Assembly (NCBI GenBank): GCA_015489285.1
Contig: WGAA01000124.1
Location: 1-9,502, forward strand
Length of the DNA stretch: 9,502 nucleotides
Reading direction: 5' to 3'
DNA from: Anaerolineae bacterium
GTDB lineage: Bacteria; Chloroflexota; Anaerolineae; JAADDB01
The first letter of the stretch is position 1; every line of letters begins with the position of its first letter. Below, in pieces: positions 1 through 5,257 of this stretch. The notes beneath the pieces are model-generated. The model did no database searches and was not told where the DNA came from. It was given only the letters and a program-made list of their open reading frames with translations. A program made the position numbers and the translations under genes.

Positions 1-203
1 TCGTATGTGGGGGCGGTGGGGGAGGTCCGGCGCTCTGCCCGGCGCAACGCCAGCAGGAGAATGATGCTCGTGGGAATGCCGGCCATCACGCCGAACATCA
101 CACCGACGACCACGGCCATCGCGGACTCACTCAAGCGCACACCGATGATGTAAGCCAGCGTCACCGCAAACACTAAGCCGATAAGGGCGCTGATACCTCG
201 CAT
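1..203 (-). CDS. Small membrane protein, N-terminal part (runs off the window)
   Basis: An open frame starts at the ATG complementary to 201-203 and stays open for 67 codons to the window edge. A GGGAGGAG Shine-Dalgarno lies just upstream of the start. The peptide begins MRGISALIGLVFAVTLAYII. It shows two hydrophobic stretches, residues about 4-22 and 29-53, separated by a short polar loop with Arg and Glu (VRLSES). A basic segment (LRRAERR) and a Ser/Thr/Pro-rich tail follow. It is therefore predicted to be a small integral membrane protein with a hairpin of two helices. I do not recognise a family. It sits 27 bp downstream of the FtsK-like gene on the same strand, so the two are probably co-transcribed. 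Since that ATPase has no membrane anchor, this protein is a candidate partner, but that is inference from position only. Confidence 0.7.
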   Translation of the reverse strand, partial: MRGISALIGLVFAVTLAYIIGVRLSESAMAVVVGVMFGVMAGIPTSIILLLALRRAERRTSPTAPTY

Positions 204-230
204 AGCAATCTCCTCCCGTTCGATGGGACA

Positions 231-1322
231 TCAACGGGCCAACAGTTGCAATCCCCGTTGAAAAGCGTTCCTCGCCGGTCGCGTCACAGGGGTGGACGTG
301 TTCCGGCCGATACGGCGCTGTTCCCTGAGCTGGTGCACCGCCTGCCGTAGCCCCTCTTCCTCCACGTGGGGCGCCTGAAAACGGATGATCTCGCCACCGG
401 TAACCAGGATGAAGTCCCCGTGACCGCGCAACCGTTCCGCGCCACTGCCTCCAACCCCCGCGGCGACCCGCGCATCGTCCGCGCTCGCGACCCGCCCCAC
501 GATGCGCACGGGGAAGTTCCCCTTCATGATTCCCCCCAAAAGGGTCGAGGAGGGCTTCTGGGTCGCCGCGATGACGTGGATACCCGCCTCTCGTCCCCGT
601 TGCACCAGCCGGGTCAACGCGCGGGACGCCGCACGTCCCCCGACGCCGATCACTTCGGCCAGCTCGTCGACGAGGACGATCATCCGGGGCCAGGAGCTCC
701 CTCGCCGGTCCCGTTCCTCCATGAGGTGGACCAGGCGTTCCAGCATGCGGGTGATATCCCCCATGTCCCGCAGGACCCCGCCGCCCCACACGTGGGGGAG
801 CGGGGCGAGGGGGGCCAACCCCCGACCCTTCGGGTCCAGGAGGACGAGCTGGACCTGGGCCTGACGGTTCCAGCGGGCCAGACTCAGGCCGATGAGCCGC
901 ATCAACACCGTCTTCCCCGATCCCGTCGTGCCGGCAATGAGCACGTGGGCCACGTCCGGGCTATCCACCCGGAGGAGCAGCGGCGTGCCGTTTTCGTCTA
1001 CCCCCAGGAGGGCCGTGGCCGGAGGCACCCGCCTCACCCGCTTGAAGAGGCGTTCGAGGGAAATGCGCGGGCGGTCCTGGCGGGGGACCTCGATCTCGAT
1101 ATATCCGGCCCGGCGGTGGACGGCCACCTGGCGGGCCCCCAGGGCCAGGGCCAACTCCTCGGCCAGAGCCGCAATGCGGTTCACCCGGGTGCCCAGGGGG
1201 GTGATGACCTCGAACTTCACCGCGTTGGGTGTCACGCGCCCGCCCCGCACCTGGGCCGGTACTTTATGGCTGGCCAGAACAAGCTCGATTCGGTCCGCTT
1301 GTGCGTTTAGGGTATGTCGCAT
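231..1322 (-). CDS. Compact FtsK/SpoIIIE-type DNA translocase ATPase
   Basis: This 363-residue protein resembles only the motor part of FtsK/SpoIIIE, the hexameric ATPases that pump double-stranded DNA. Residues about 28-95 match the alpha subdomain (VKFEVITPLGTRVNRIAALAEELALAL...). The RecA-like beta core follows: Walker A GTTGSGKT at 131-138, LLDPKGRGLA at 161-170, Walker B MIVLVDE at 214-220, and the VQRGREAGIHVIAATQKP segment at 240-257. FtsK proteins usually exceed 700 residues, with four N-terminal membrane helices, a linker and a C-terminal gamma winged helix that reads KOPS/SRS. All of these are absent, and the C-terminus is a short basic tail. The only good start is the ATG at 1320-1322, preceded by a GGAGGAGGAGG tract. 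Alternatives are a plasmid-type coupling ATPase or another FtsK/HerA branch, but no conjugation or phage genes are visible. The family is secure; the exact role (chromosome segregation, repair, DNA packaging) is unknown. Confidence 0.88.
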   Translation of the reverse strand: MRHTLNAQADRIELVLASHKVPAQVRGGRVTPNAVKFEVITPLGTRVNRIAALAEELALALGARQVAVHRRAGYIEIEVPRQDRPRISLERLFKRVRRVPPATALLGVDENGTPLLLRVDSPDVAHVLIAGTTGSGKTVLMRLIGLSLARWNRQAQVQLVLLDPKGRGLAPLAPLPHVWGGGVLRDMGDITRMLERLVHLMEERDRRGSSWPRMIVLVDELAEVIGVGGRAASRALTRLVQRGREAGIHVIAATQKPSSTLLGGIMKGNFPVRIVGRVASADDARVAAGVGGSGAERLRGHGDFILVTGGEIIRFQAPHVEEEGLRQAVHQLREQRRIGRNTSTPVTRPARNAFQRGLQLLAR

Positions 1323-1364
1323 CGACCTCCTCCTCCCTCAACGCCACATCACAAGGGCTCAATA

Positions 1365-1377
1365 GAACATCTGTTTC
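1365..1377. promoter_or_regulatory. LexA-box-like dyad A (GAAC-N4-GTTT-C)
   Basis: The site reads GAACATCTGTTTC. It matches the Gram-positive LexA/DinR consensus GAAC-RNRY-GTTYC at all but one position. It lies about 6-18 bp downstream of the predicted start of the translocase transcript (near 1383), where bound repressor would block transcription. Its centre is 31 bp, or about three helical turns, from dyad B. The match is by eye. Binding by LexA is inference. Confidence 0.45.
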
Positions 1378-1389
1378 GTTGCAGCCCTT

Positions 1390-1417
1390 ATTATAGCACG
1401 AATGTTCGCCTTGTCAA
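1390..1417 (-). promoter_or_regulatory. Sigma70-type promoter of the FtsK-like gene
   Basis: On the minus strand a perfect TTGACA (-35, complement of 1412-1417) is followed by 16 bp and a perfect TATAAT (-10, complement of 1390-1395). This is the best promoter in the window. The transcript would start near 1383 and carry a leader of about 60 nt before the ATG at 1322. The spacer is filled by a LexA-box-like dyad (1396-1408), which suggests that this strong promoter is normally repressed. Confidence 0.8.
1396..1408. promoter_or_regulatory. LexA-box-like dyad B in the promoter spacer
   Basis: The site reads GCACGAATGTTCG. It has a perfect right half GTTCG and a left half GCAC that differs from GAAC by one base. 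It occupies exactly the space between the -10 (1390-1395) and -35 (1412-1417) hexamers of the translocase promoter, a classical place for a repressor operator. Together with dyad A, 31 bp away on the same helical face, it forms a plausible double operator. Confidence 0.4.
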
Positions 1418-1448
1418 TGGGGTTTTCGCCCGTTTAGGAAAAGTTCAT

Positions 1449-1477
1449 GGGGAAATTGGGGAAATTTGGGAAAAGGG
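1449..1477 (+). other. Canonical G-quadruplex motif with phased A-tracts
   Basis: Four G runs of 4, 4, 3 and 3 bases begin at 1449, 1458, 1468 and 1475. They are separated by A/T loops of 5, 6 and 4 bases, satisfying the G3+N1-7 rule on the plus strand. The A-tracts between them repeat every 9 bp or so. The motif lies in the 241-bp region between the divergent translocase and HxxEH membrane-protein genes, upstream of both promoters. Formation in the cell and any function are untested. Confidence 0.5.
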
Positions 1478-1527
1478 AGAGAGTACCGCCCCCCGTTCCG
1501 GATTCTCCGCCCGCCCCGCATCTGGGG

Positions 1528-1533
1528 TATAAT
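1528..1533 (+). promoter_or_regulatory. Probable -10 element for the HxxEH gene/holA operon
   Basis: A perfect TATAAT lies 31 bp before the ATG at 1564. It would give a start near 1540 and a leader of about 24 nt that contains the Shine-Dalgarno GGAGG (1555-1559). No convincing -35 hexamer is seen; the upstream DNA is C/G-rich, with only TTCTCC at 1503-1508, 19 bp away. The promoter may need an activator or rely on the -10 alone. Confidence 0.45.
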
Positions 1534-1563
1534 GGGCACATCCTACCGAACTTTGGAGGGGGT

Positions 1564-2097
1564 ATGGGACGAGCTTGGGAAGCGCGCATCGAGCGCGTAT
1601 TGAACGCCATTCCGCCCATTGCCAACACCCGGCGGAATCACGCCATCGAACACGCCACCATTCACATCTTGAGCCAACGCCTTCCCGGCGTGCGCATGGC
1701 CGGTCGGAGCACGCCCTCCGGTTTCTACGTCTACGGCAATGTGCCCACCGAGGAGCTGGAGGCCGCCGTCCACGAGGCCATTCGACGCCTGCAGGCGGGG
1801 GAGATCTCCCTGGCCATTCATCCCCACTGCGGGACGAACCTGGTGACGGCCAGTACCCTGGCGGGCCTGGCCACCGCTCTGACGTTGCGGGGGAAGAGGG
1901 GCCGATGGCGGGATCGCCTTCCCACGGCCTTGCTCACGTCCATGATCGCCTTGACCGCGGCCCAGCCACTGGGATATTGGGCTCAGGATGTGCTGACCAC
2001 GGATCCCCACGTGCCCAACGCGCGGGTGGAGAGCATCCGCCGAAAGAACGGGCACGGCCCCGTGCACTTCGTGCGCATCGCGCATAAGGGATCGTAG
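1564..2097 (+). CDS. Uncharacterised membrane protein with HxxEH motif (DUF6391-like)
   Basis: This 177-residue protein of unknown function resembles, from memory, the DUF6391 family of cyanobacteria and Chloroflexota; I could not check this. Near the N-terminus RRNHAIEHATIH (residues 23-34) contains H26-x-x-E29-H30, with H34 one turn further on. A second cluster, HPHCGTN, spans 86-92. These His, Glu and Cys residues could bind a metal. Hydrophobic stretches at about 92-108 (TNLVTASTLAGLATALT) and 119-136 suggest two membrane helices with a very basic loop (RGKRGRWRDR) between them. The chosen ATG at 1564 follows GGAGGGGGT. The same frame is open from an ATG at 1447, but that extension is low-complexity and lies upstream of the probable -10. 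holA follows after 17 bp, so the two are likely one operon. HxxEH also occurs in M16 peptidases, but nothing else here fits that family. Confidence 0.75.
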   Translation: MGRAWEARIERVLNAIPPIANTRRNHAIEHATIHILSQRLPGVRMAGRSTPSGFYVYGNVPTEELEAAVHEAIRRLQAGEISLAIHPHCGTNLVTASTLAGLATALTLRGKRGRWRDRLPTALLTSMIALTAAQPLGYWAQDVLTTDPHVPNARVESIRRKNGHGPVHFVRIAHKGS

Positions 2098-2114
2098 GGG
2101 GAAGGGCAGGACCG

Positions 2115-3122
2115 ATGATCGTGGTGCTCCACGGCGATGAGGAGTTCACCCGCACCCGCGCCCTGGCCGAGCTCCGTTCCCAGGTGCTGACCGATCCCGG
2201 TTTGGGGGACCTGAACATGGTCCTCCTGGAGGGGGGTGTGGATGTGGCCCGGCTGCGGGAGGAGGCCGACGCCATTCCCTTTCTGGGCGATGCTCGGCTT
2301 GTCATCGCGCGCGGGTGGCTTACCCACGTCGCCGAGGAGGCGAAACGGGGGCGCGGGCAGGAGCGGGTGGAGGCGCTGCGGGCGTATTTGCCCCACGTAC
2401 CCGAAACGACCTACCTGGTGTTCGACGAACCCCGGCCTCTGGGCCCGACGCACCCCCTGTGGGACCTCTTGCAGGAGCTGGTCGAAAAGGGGCAAGCCCA
2501 GGTCCGGGCCTTTACCCTCCCCCGCAACGCGCGCGAACGTCGCCAGTTCGTGACCAAATGGGTACAGGAGGAAGCCCGCCGCCTGGACATGGTCCTCGAT
2601 CCCGCGGCGGAACGGCTCCTCATCTCCCTGCTGGAACCCAACTTGCGTCTCCTCCACCAGGAGCTGGAAAAGCTCCGCACCTTCGTGGGGCCCGGTGGGT
2701 ACGTGACCGAGGAGACCGTCCAGGCCCTCGTCCCCTACACCCAGGAAGCGAACATCTTCCACATGCTCAACGCCATCCGGGACCGGAACACGCGGCGGGC
2801 CGTCCTCCTCCTGCAACAGGTGCTCCGGGGCGGACAACATCCCCTCCAGGTCCTCAGCCTCATCGCCCGTCAGTACCGCATCTACATGGGCGTGAAGGAA
2901 CTCCTCGAAGAGCAAAAGGGGGACGACGAGATCGTCGCAGCCTTGCGCATCCCCGCGTGGACGTTGAGCCGGGAAAAATCCTTCGCCCGTCGGGTCTCCT
3001 GGTCCTACCTGGAGCGGGTCATGGAACGCCTTTTGCAGGTGGACGCTCGCATCAAACAGGGGGAAATCGCCCCTGATTTGGCCCTGTACACCCTGGTTCT
3101 CGAGCTGAGCCAGGGCCGTTAG
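2115..3122 (+). CDS. holA: DNA polymerase III subunit delta (clamp loader)
   Basis: Delta is the clamp-loader 'wrench' that opens the beta sliding clamp during chromosome replication in the cytoplasm. The 335-residue length is typical. The N-terminus IVVLHGDEEFTRTRALAELR matches the usual GxEEF opening, and GVDVARLREEADAIPFLGDARLVIARG (about 42-68) matches the following PFLG..RLV element. The middle contains LRLLHQELEKL (residues about 177-187), and the C-terminal helical collar domain (about 210-335) includes FHMLNAIRDRNTRRAVLLLQQVL and the typical ending VDARIKQGEIAPDLALYTLVLEL. There is no functional Walker A, as expected for delta. The start is the ATG at 2115, in an A/G-rich context (AGGGGGAAGGGCAGG). 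The gene follows the HxxEH membrane protein by 17 bp and precedes the MaoC gene by 37 bp. Confidence 0.93.
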   Translation: MIVVLHGDEEFTRTRALAELRSQVLTDPGLGDLNMVLLEGGVDVARLREEADAIPFLGDARLVIARGWLTHVAEEAKRGRGQERVEALRAYLPHVPETTYLVFDEPRPLGPTHPLWDLLQELVEKGQAQVRAFTLPRNARERRQFVTKWVQEEARRLDMVLDPAAERLLISLLEPNLRLLHQELEKLRTFVGPGGYVTEETVQALVPYTQEANIFHMLNAIRDRNTRRAVLLLQQVLRGGQHPLQVLSLIARQYRIYMGVKELLEEQKGDDEIVAALRIPAWTLSREKSFARRVSWSYLERVMERLLQVDARIKQGEIAPDLALYTLVLELSQGR

Positions 3123-3159
3123 TCAGGGCATTCCATCATCTCAAGGGAGGGAAAAAGTC

Positions 3160-3630
3160 ATGGCCGTCATTGCGCAACCAAAAGGGTTGTACTTCGAAGA
3201 CCTCAACGTCGGCGATACCATCGTCACCGATGGACGGACGATTACAGAAGCCGATATCATGCTCTTCGCGGGGCTCAGCGGAGATCATTACAAGTTGCAC
3301 ACCAACGAGGAGTACGCCAAGACCACCATGTTCGGCAGCCGCATCGCCCACGGTCTCCTCATCCTCTCCATCGGCACGGGGCTTTCCATGCAGTTGGGCT
3401 TCCTCAACGGCACGGTCGAGGCCTTCATGAGCCTGGAGTGGCAATTCCGGCGTCCCGTGTACATTGGGGATACCGTTCACGTGGAGGCGGAGATCGCGGA
3501 GAAGAAGCCCATGAAGCGCTTGGGTGGCGGGCTCATCACCCTGAAGACCCGTATCCTTAACCAGAAGGGGGAGATCGTTCAGCGGGGGACGTGGTCCATC
3601 CTCGTGCGCAGCCGCGAGCGCGCGGAATGA
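3160..3630 (+). CDS. MaoC-family (R)-enoyl-CoA hydratase/dehydratase
   Basis: This is a 156-residue single hot-dog-fold protein of the MaoC dehydratase family. Family members hydrate trans-2-enoyl-CoA to (R)-3-hydroxyacyl-CoA in fatty acid, polyhydroxyalkanoate or dicarboxylate pathways. The hydratase motif is visible as FAGLSGDHYKLHTNEEYA (residues 36-53), with the catalytic pair D42 and H47 at the usual five-residue spacing. FGSRIAHGLL (58-67) follows, and then the paired strands VEAFMSLEWQFRRPVYIGDTVHVEAEI. The ATG at 3160 has GGGAGGG eight bases upstream. The gene trails holA by 37 bp with no obvious promoter, so it is probably read through from the operon. The exact acyl-CoA substrate cannot be inferred. 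Candidates include PhaJ-type and mesaconyl/beta-methylmalyl-CoA-type enzymes. Confidence 0.9.
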   Translation: MAVIAQPKGLYFEDLNVGDTIVTDGRTITEADIMLFAGLSGDHYKLHTNEEYAKTTMFGSRIAHGLLILSIGTGLSMQLGFLNGTVEAFMSLEWQFRRPVYIGDTVHVEAEIAEKKPMKRLGGGLITLKTRILNQKGEIVQRGTWSILVRSRERAE

Positions 3631-3635
3631 GGGAG

Positions 3636-3674
3636 GCGGCAGGGGGCGCCGGTTTACTCGGCCCCTTCTGCCGC
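3636..3674. terminator. Possible bidirectional hairpin between convergent genes
   Basis: GCGGCAG-GGGGC (3636-3647) can pair with GCCCC-TT-CTGCCGC (3661-3674). This gives 12 base pairs interrupted by a two-base bulge, with a 13-nt loop. The structure starts six bases after the MaoC stop and covers the last codons of the oppositely oriented NmrA-like gene. Neither strand has a T-run after the stem, so it is not a standard intrinsic terminator. It may still pause polymerase or protect 3' ends. Confidence 0.4.
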
Positions 3675-4511
3675 GATCCGTTCGAGAAAGACCTCGAACC
3701 GGGTGGGACTGCGCCCCAGGAGCCAGCGCAACACGTTGGGATTGCCCCACATGCCGAAGCGGTCGTAGTACTGGAACATGCGTTTGAGCGTCTCCCGGGC
3801 GTAAGGGCTCAGGTGAGCCGCCTGGGCTTCCCACCGGTCCAGGGGGAGCCGTTCCGCCCGCACGGGGCGCTTGAGGACCCGGGTGAGCACAAGGGCGATT
3901 TGCGCGGGCGTGAGCGTGTCCGCGCCGCAGAGCTCGTAGATCGCGCCCTCGTGTCCCGGTTCCGTCAACACCTGCGCGGCCACCTCCCCCACATCGGCCA
4001 GGTCCACCCAGGTGAGGCGGGTATCCTCCCCGTAGGGGACCCGGTATACCCCTTCCTCCACGATGGTGCGCCAGTAGGCGAGGATGTTCTGCATGTACAC
4101 CGCGGGTTGGAGAATGGTGAAATCCAGGCCCGATTCGAAAATGCGTTCCTCCGCGCGTAACTTCTGCCAGTGGTGGGGCATCTTCTCGATTTGGGGGTGT
4201 AACACGGAGTGGTAGACGAAGAGACGGACGTGGGCCTCCCGGGCCGTGCGCAGAAGGCCCTCGGCCAGGCCCACTTCGTCGGGAAACATGTTGGGAGGAA
4301 TGTGGTAGACGGCCTGGATGCCCTCCATCGCCCGGCGGAGAAGGGACGTATCCCGCATATCGCCCACGACCACCTCGTGGGCACCCAGGGACCGAACGAG
4401 GGCGACCTGTTCCGGCCGCCGTACCAGAGCCCGTACCGACGCGTCCCTGCGGTGTAACGCTCGGAGGACGGCTCGACCTGTCTTGCCCGCGGCGCCTGTG
4501 ACCAAAATCAT
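3654..4511 (-). CDS. NmrA-like NAD(P)-binding protein (atypical SDR)
   Basis: A 285-residue NmrA/QorB-type atypical short-chain dehydrogenase-like protein. The dinucleotide-binding loop GAAGKTG lies at residues 6-12 of MILVTGAAGKTG. Arg residues in VRALVRRPEQ (26-35) would favour NADP over NAD, and the second strand ends in VVGDMRD (48-54). The usual Tyr-xxx-Lys is replaced by H113-xxx-K117 (HHWQK), as in NmrA-type proteins, which act as redox sensors or quinone/isoflavone-type reductases. FTILQPAVYMQNI (131-143) and YELCGADTLTPAQIA further support the family. I place the start at the ATG complementary to 4509-4511, which has GGGAGG six bases upstream. An upstream in-frame ATG at 4556 would add 15 residues (MKGVPPGTISCREAP) before the glycine-rich strand and overlap the promoter -10. 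The gene diverges from coaE, and the shared region has two perfect dyads, suggesting repressor control. The substrate is unknown. Confidence 0.87.
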   Translation of the reverse strand: MILVTGAAGKTGRAVLRALHRRDASVRALVRRPEQVALVRSLGAHEVVVGDMRDTSLLRRAMEGIQAVYHIPPNMFPDEVGLAEGLLRTAREAHVRLFVYHSVLHPQIEKMPHHWQKLRAEERIFESGLDFTILQPAVYMQNILAYWRTIVEEGVYRVPYGEDTRLTWVDLADVGEVAAQVLTEPGHEGAIYELCGADTLTPAQIALVLTRVLKRPVRAERLPLDRWEAQAAHLSPYARETLKRMFQYYDRFGMWGNPNVLRWLLGRSPTRFEVFLERIAAEGAE

Positions 4512-4532
4512 CGGTGCCTCCCGACATGAGAT

Positions 4533-4548
4533 GGTTCCCGGGGGAACC
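4533..4548. promoter_or_regulatory. Perfect dyad GGTTCCC-GG-GGGAACC near the NmrA-like gene start site
   Basis: Two perfect 7-bp half-sites are separated by 2 bp. The dyad lies just downstream of the predicted -10 of the minus-strand promoter, so it would span the transcription start and first bases of the NmrA-like mRNA. As RNA it could fold into a 6-bp hairpin with a CGGG loop, 13 nt before the Shine-Dalgarno. Either an operator or a leader hairpin is possible. Confidence 0.4.
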
Positions 4549-4555
4549 CCCTTCA

Positions 4556-4584
4556 CTTATACATCAGTTTGTCGGAAGGGACAA
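4556..4584 (-). promoter_or_regulatory. Candidate promoter of the NmrA-like gene
   Basis: Minus strand: TTGTCC (complement of 4579-4584), 17-bp spacer, TATAAG (complement of 4556-4561). The -35 has 4/6 and the -10 5/6 consensus matches. The leader to the ATG at 4511 would be about 38 nt. The -35 hexamer overlaps the right arm of the 4567-4586 dyad. Confidence 0.4.
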
Positions 4585-4586
4585 AC
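4567..4586. promoter_or_regulatory. Perfect dyad GTTTGTC-N6-GACAAAC shared by divergent promoters
   Basis: A perfect 7-bp inverted repeat surrounds a 6-bp centre (GGAAGG). It lies in the 104-bp gap between the divergent NmrA-like gene and coaE. Because TTGTC/GACAA forms part of each arm, it provides a TTGTCG -35-like hexamer for coaE and TTGTCC for the NmrA-like gene. A dimeric repressor or redox sensor bound here would cover both -35 elements. The regulator is not encoded in this window. Confidence 0.45.
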
Positions 4587-4597
4587 CCCCTTAGACT
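4569..4597 (+). promoter_or_regulatory. Candidate promoter of coaE operon
   Basis: TTGTCG (4569-4574), 17-bp spacer, TAGACT (4592-4597). Each hexamer matches 4/6 of the consensus. The start would fall near 4604, giving a leader of only about 12 nt that just includes the strong Shine-Dalgarno AAGGAGG (4604-4610). The match is modest. Read-through from elsewhere is impossible here because the upstream gene is divergent, so some promoter must lie in this gap. Confidence 0.35.
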
Positions 4598-4615
4598 TTC
4601 TGCAAGGAGGGAGAT

Positions 4616-5257
4616 GTGAAATACGTCATCGGGATCACCGGGCCCATTGGGTCGGGGAAGTCCACGGTGTTGCGGATTTTACGGGAGTTAGGGGCGGAGA
4701 CCATCGATGCGGACCGTGTGGCCCGGGAGGTCATGGCACGTGGAGGCCCCGCGTACGAAGCGGTCGTTCGAGCCTTCGGTCGGGACATCCTCCGCCCGGA
4801 CGGGGAGATCGACCGTGCTCGCCTGGCCCAGAAGGTGTTCTCGCAGCCGGAGGCCCTGAAGCGCCTGGAGGCGATCGTGCATCCCGCGGTGTTCGAGGAG
4901 GTCAAGCGCCGCATCGCGAGGAGTGAAAAGCCGGTCATCGCGCTGGAGGCCATCAAGTTGCTCGAGGCCGGACTTAGTATTACCATGTGTGACGAGGTAT
5001 GGGCCGTCCTGGTGGACCGGGATGTCCAGTTGCAGCGGTTGCGCCGGCGTGGGATGTCCGAAGCGGAGGCGCTGCGACGCATGGCGGCCCAGTTATCCCC
5101 GGAGGAGTACGCGCGCCGCGCGAACGTGGTCATAGACAACAACGGCGATTTGGACCACTTGCGGTCCCAGGTGGAAGCCCAATGGCGTCGCATCATGGCC
5201 ACCCTGGCGCGCTCGGCGGTCCCGGAAAAGGGAGGTGAGGAGGGATCATGGACCTGA
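4616..5257 (+). CDS. coaE: Dephospho-CoA kinase
   Basis: This enzyme catalyses the last step of coenzyme A synthesis, ATP-dependent phosphorylation of the 3'-hydroxyl of dephospho-CoA, in the cytosol. The protein of 213 residues is of normal length. The P-loop is G9-PIGS-GKST (MKYVIGITGPIGSGKST). AETIDADRVAREV (27-39) carries the conserved D-x-D (D31, D33). QPEALKRLEAIVHPAVFEEVKRRI matches the CoA-binding helical region, and VWAVLVDRDVQLQRLRRRGMSEAEALRRMAAQ matches the lid/C-terminal core. IDNNGDLDHLRSQVEAQW is the usual ending. Translation starts at GTG 4616, five bases after a perfect AAGGAGG; the overlapping ATG at 4614 is followed at once by a stop. The tail (GGEEGSWT) overlaps the next gene by 10 bp, implying coupling with the small membrane protein and then dnaJ. 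Confidence 0.94.
   Translation: MKYVIGITGPIGSGKSTVLRILRELGAETIDADRVAREVMARGGPAYEAVVRAFGRDILRPDGEIDRARLAQKVFSQPEALKRLEAIVHPAVFEEVKRRIARSEKPVIALEAIKLLEAGLSITMCDEVWAVLVDRDVQLQRLRRRGMSEAEALRRMAAQLSPEEYARRANVVIDNNGDLDHLRSQVEAQWRRIMATLARSAVPEKGGEEGSWT

Noticed and set aside
785..840. G-rich run as a second G-quadruplex
   Set aside because: Only three G runs lie close together; the fourth is too far away, and the stretch is within the translocase coding sequence.
366..1310. 314-codon plus-strand frame opposite the translocase
   Set aside because: Low-complexity Gly/Pro/His/Asp/Arg translation, while the opposite strand carries clear Walker motifs.
1447..1563. N-terminal extension of the HxxEH gene from ATG 1447
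   Set aside because: It lies in the G/A-rich tract upstream of the probable -10, is low-complexity, and the ATG at 1564 has a strong Shine-Dalgarno.
1983..2915. 310-codon minus-strand frame opposite holA
   Set aside because: The plus-strand frame is an unmistakable DNA polymerase III delta. The minus frame has no start context or family features.
3136..4527. 463-codon open frame on the minus strand
   Set aside because: It covers the MaoC gene and the NmrA-like gene in another frame. Its translation is rich in Gly, Arg and Pro without domain signs, typical of a shadow frame in GC-rich DNA.
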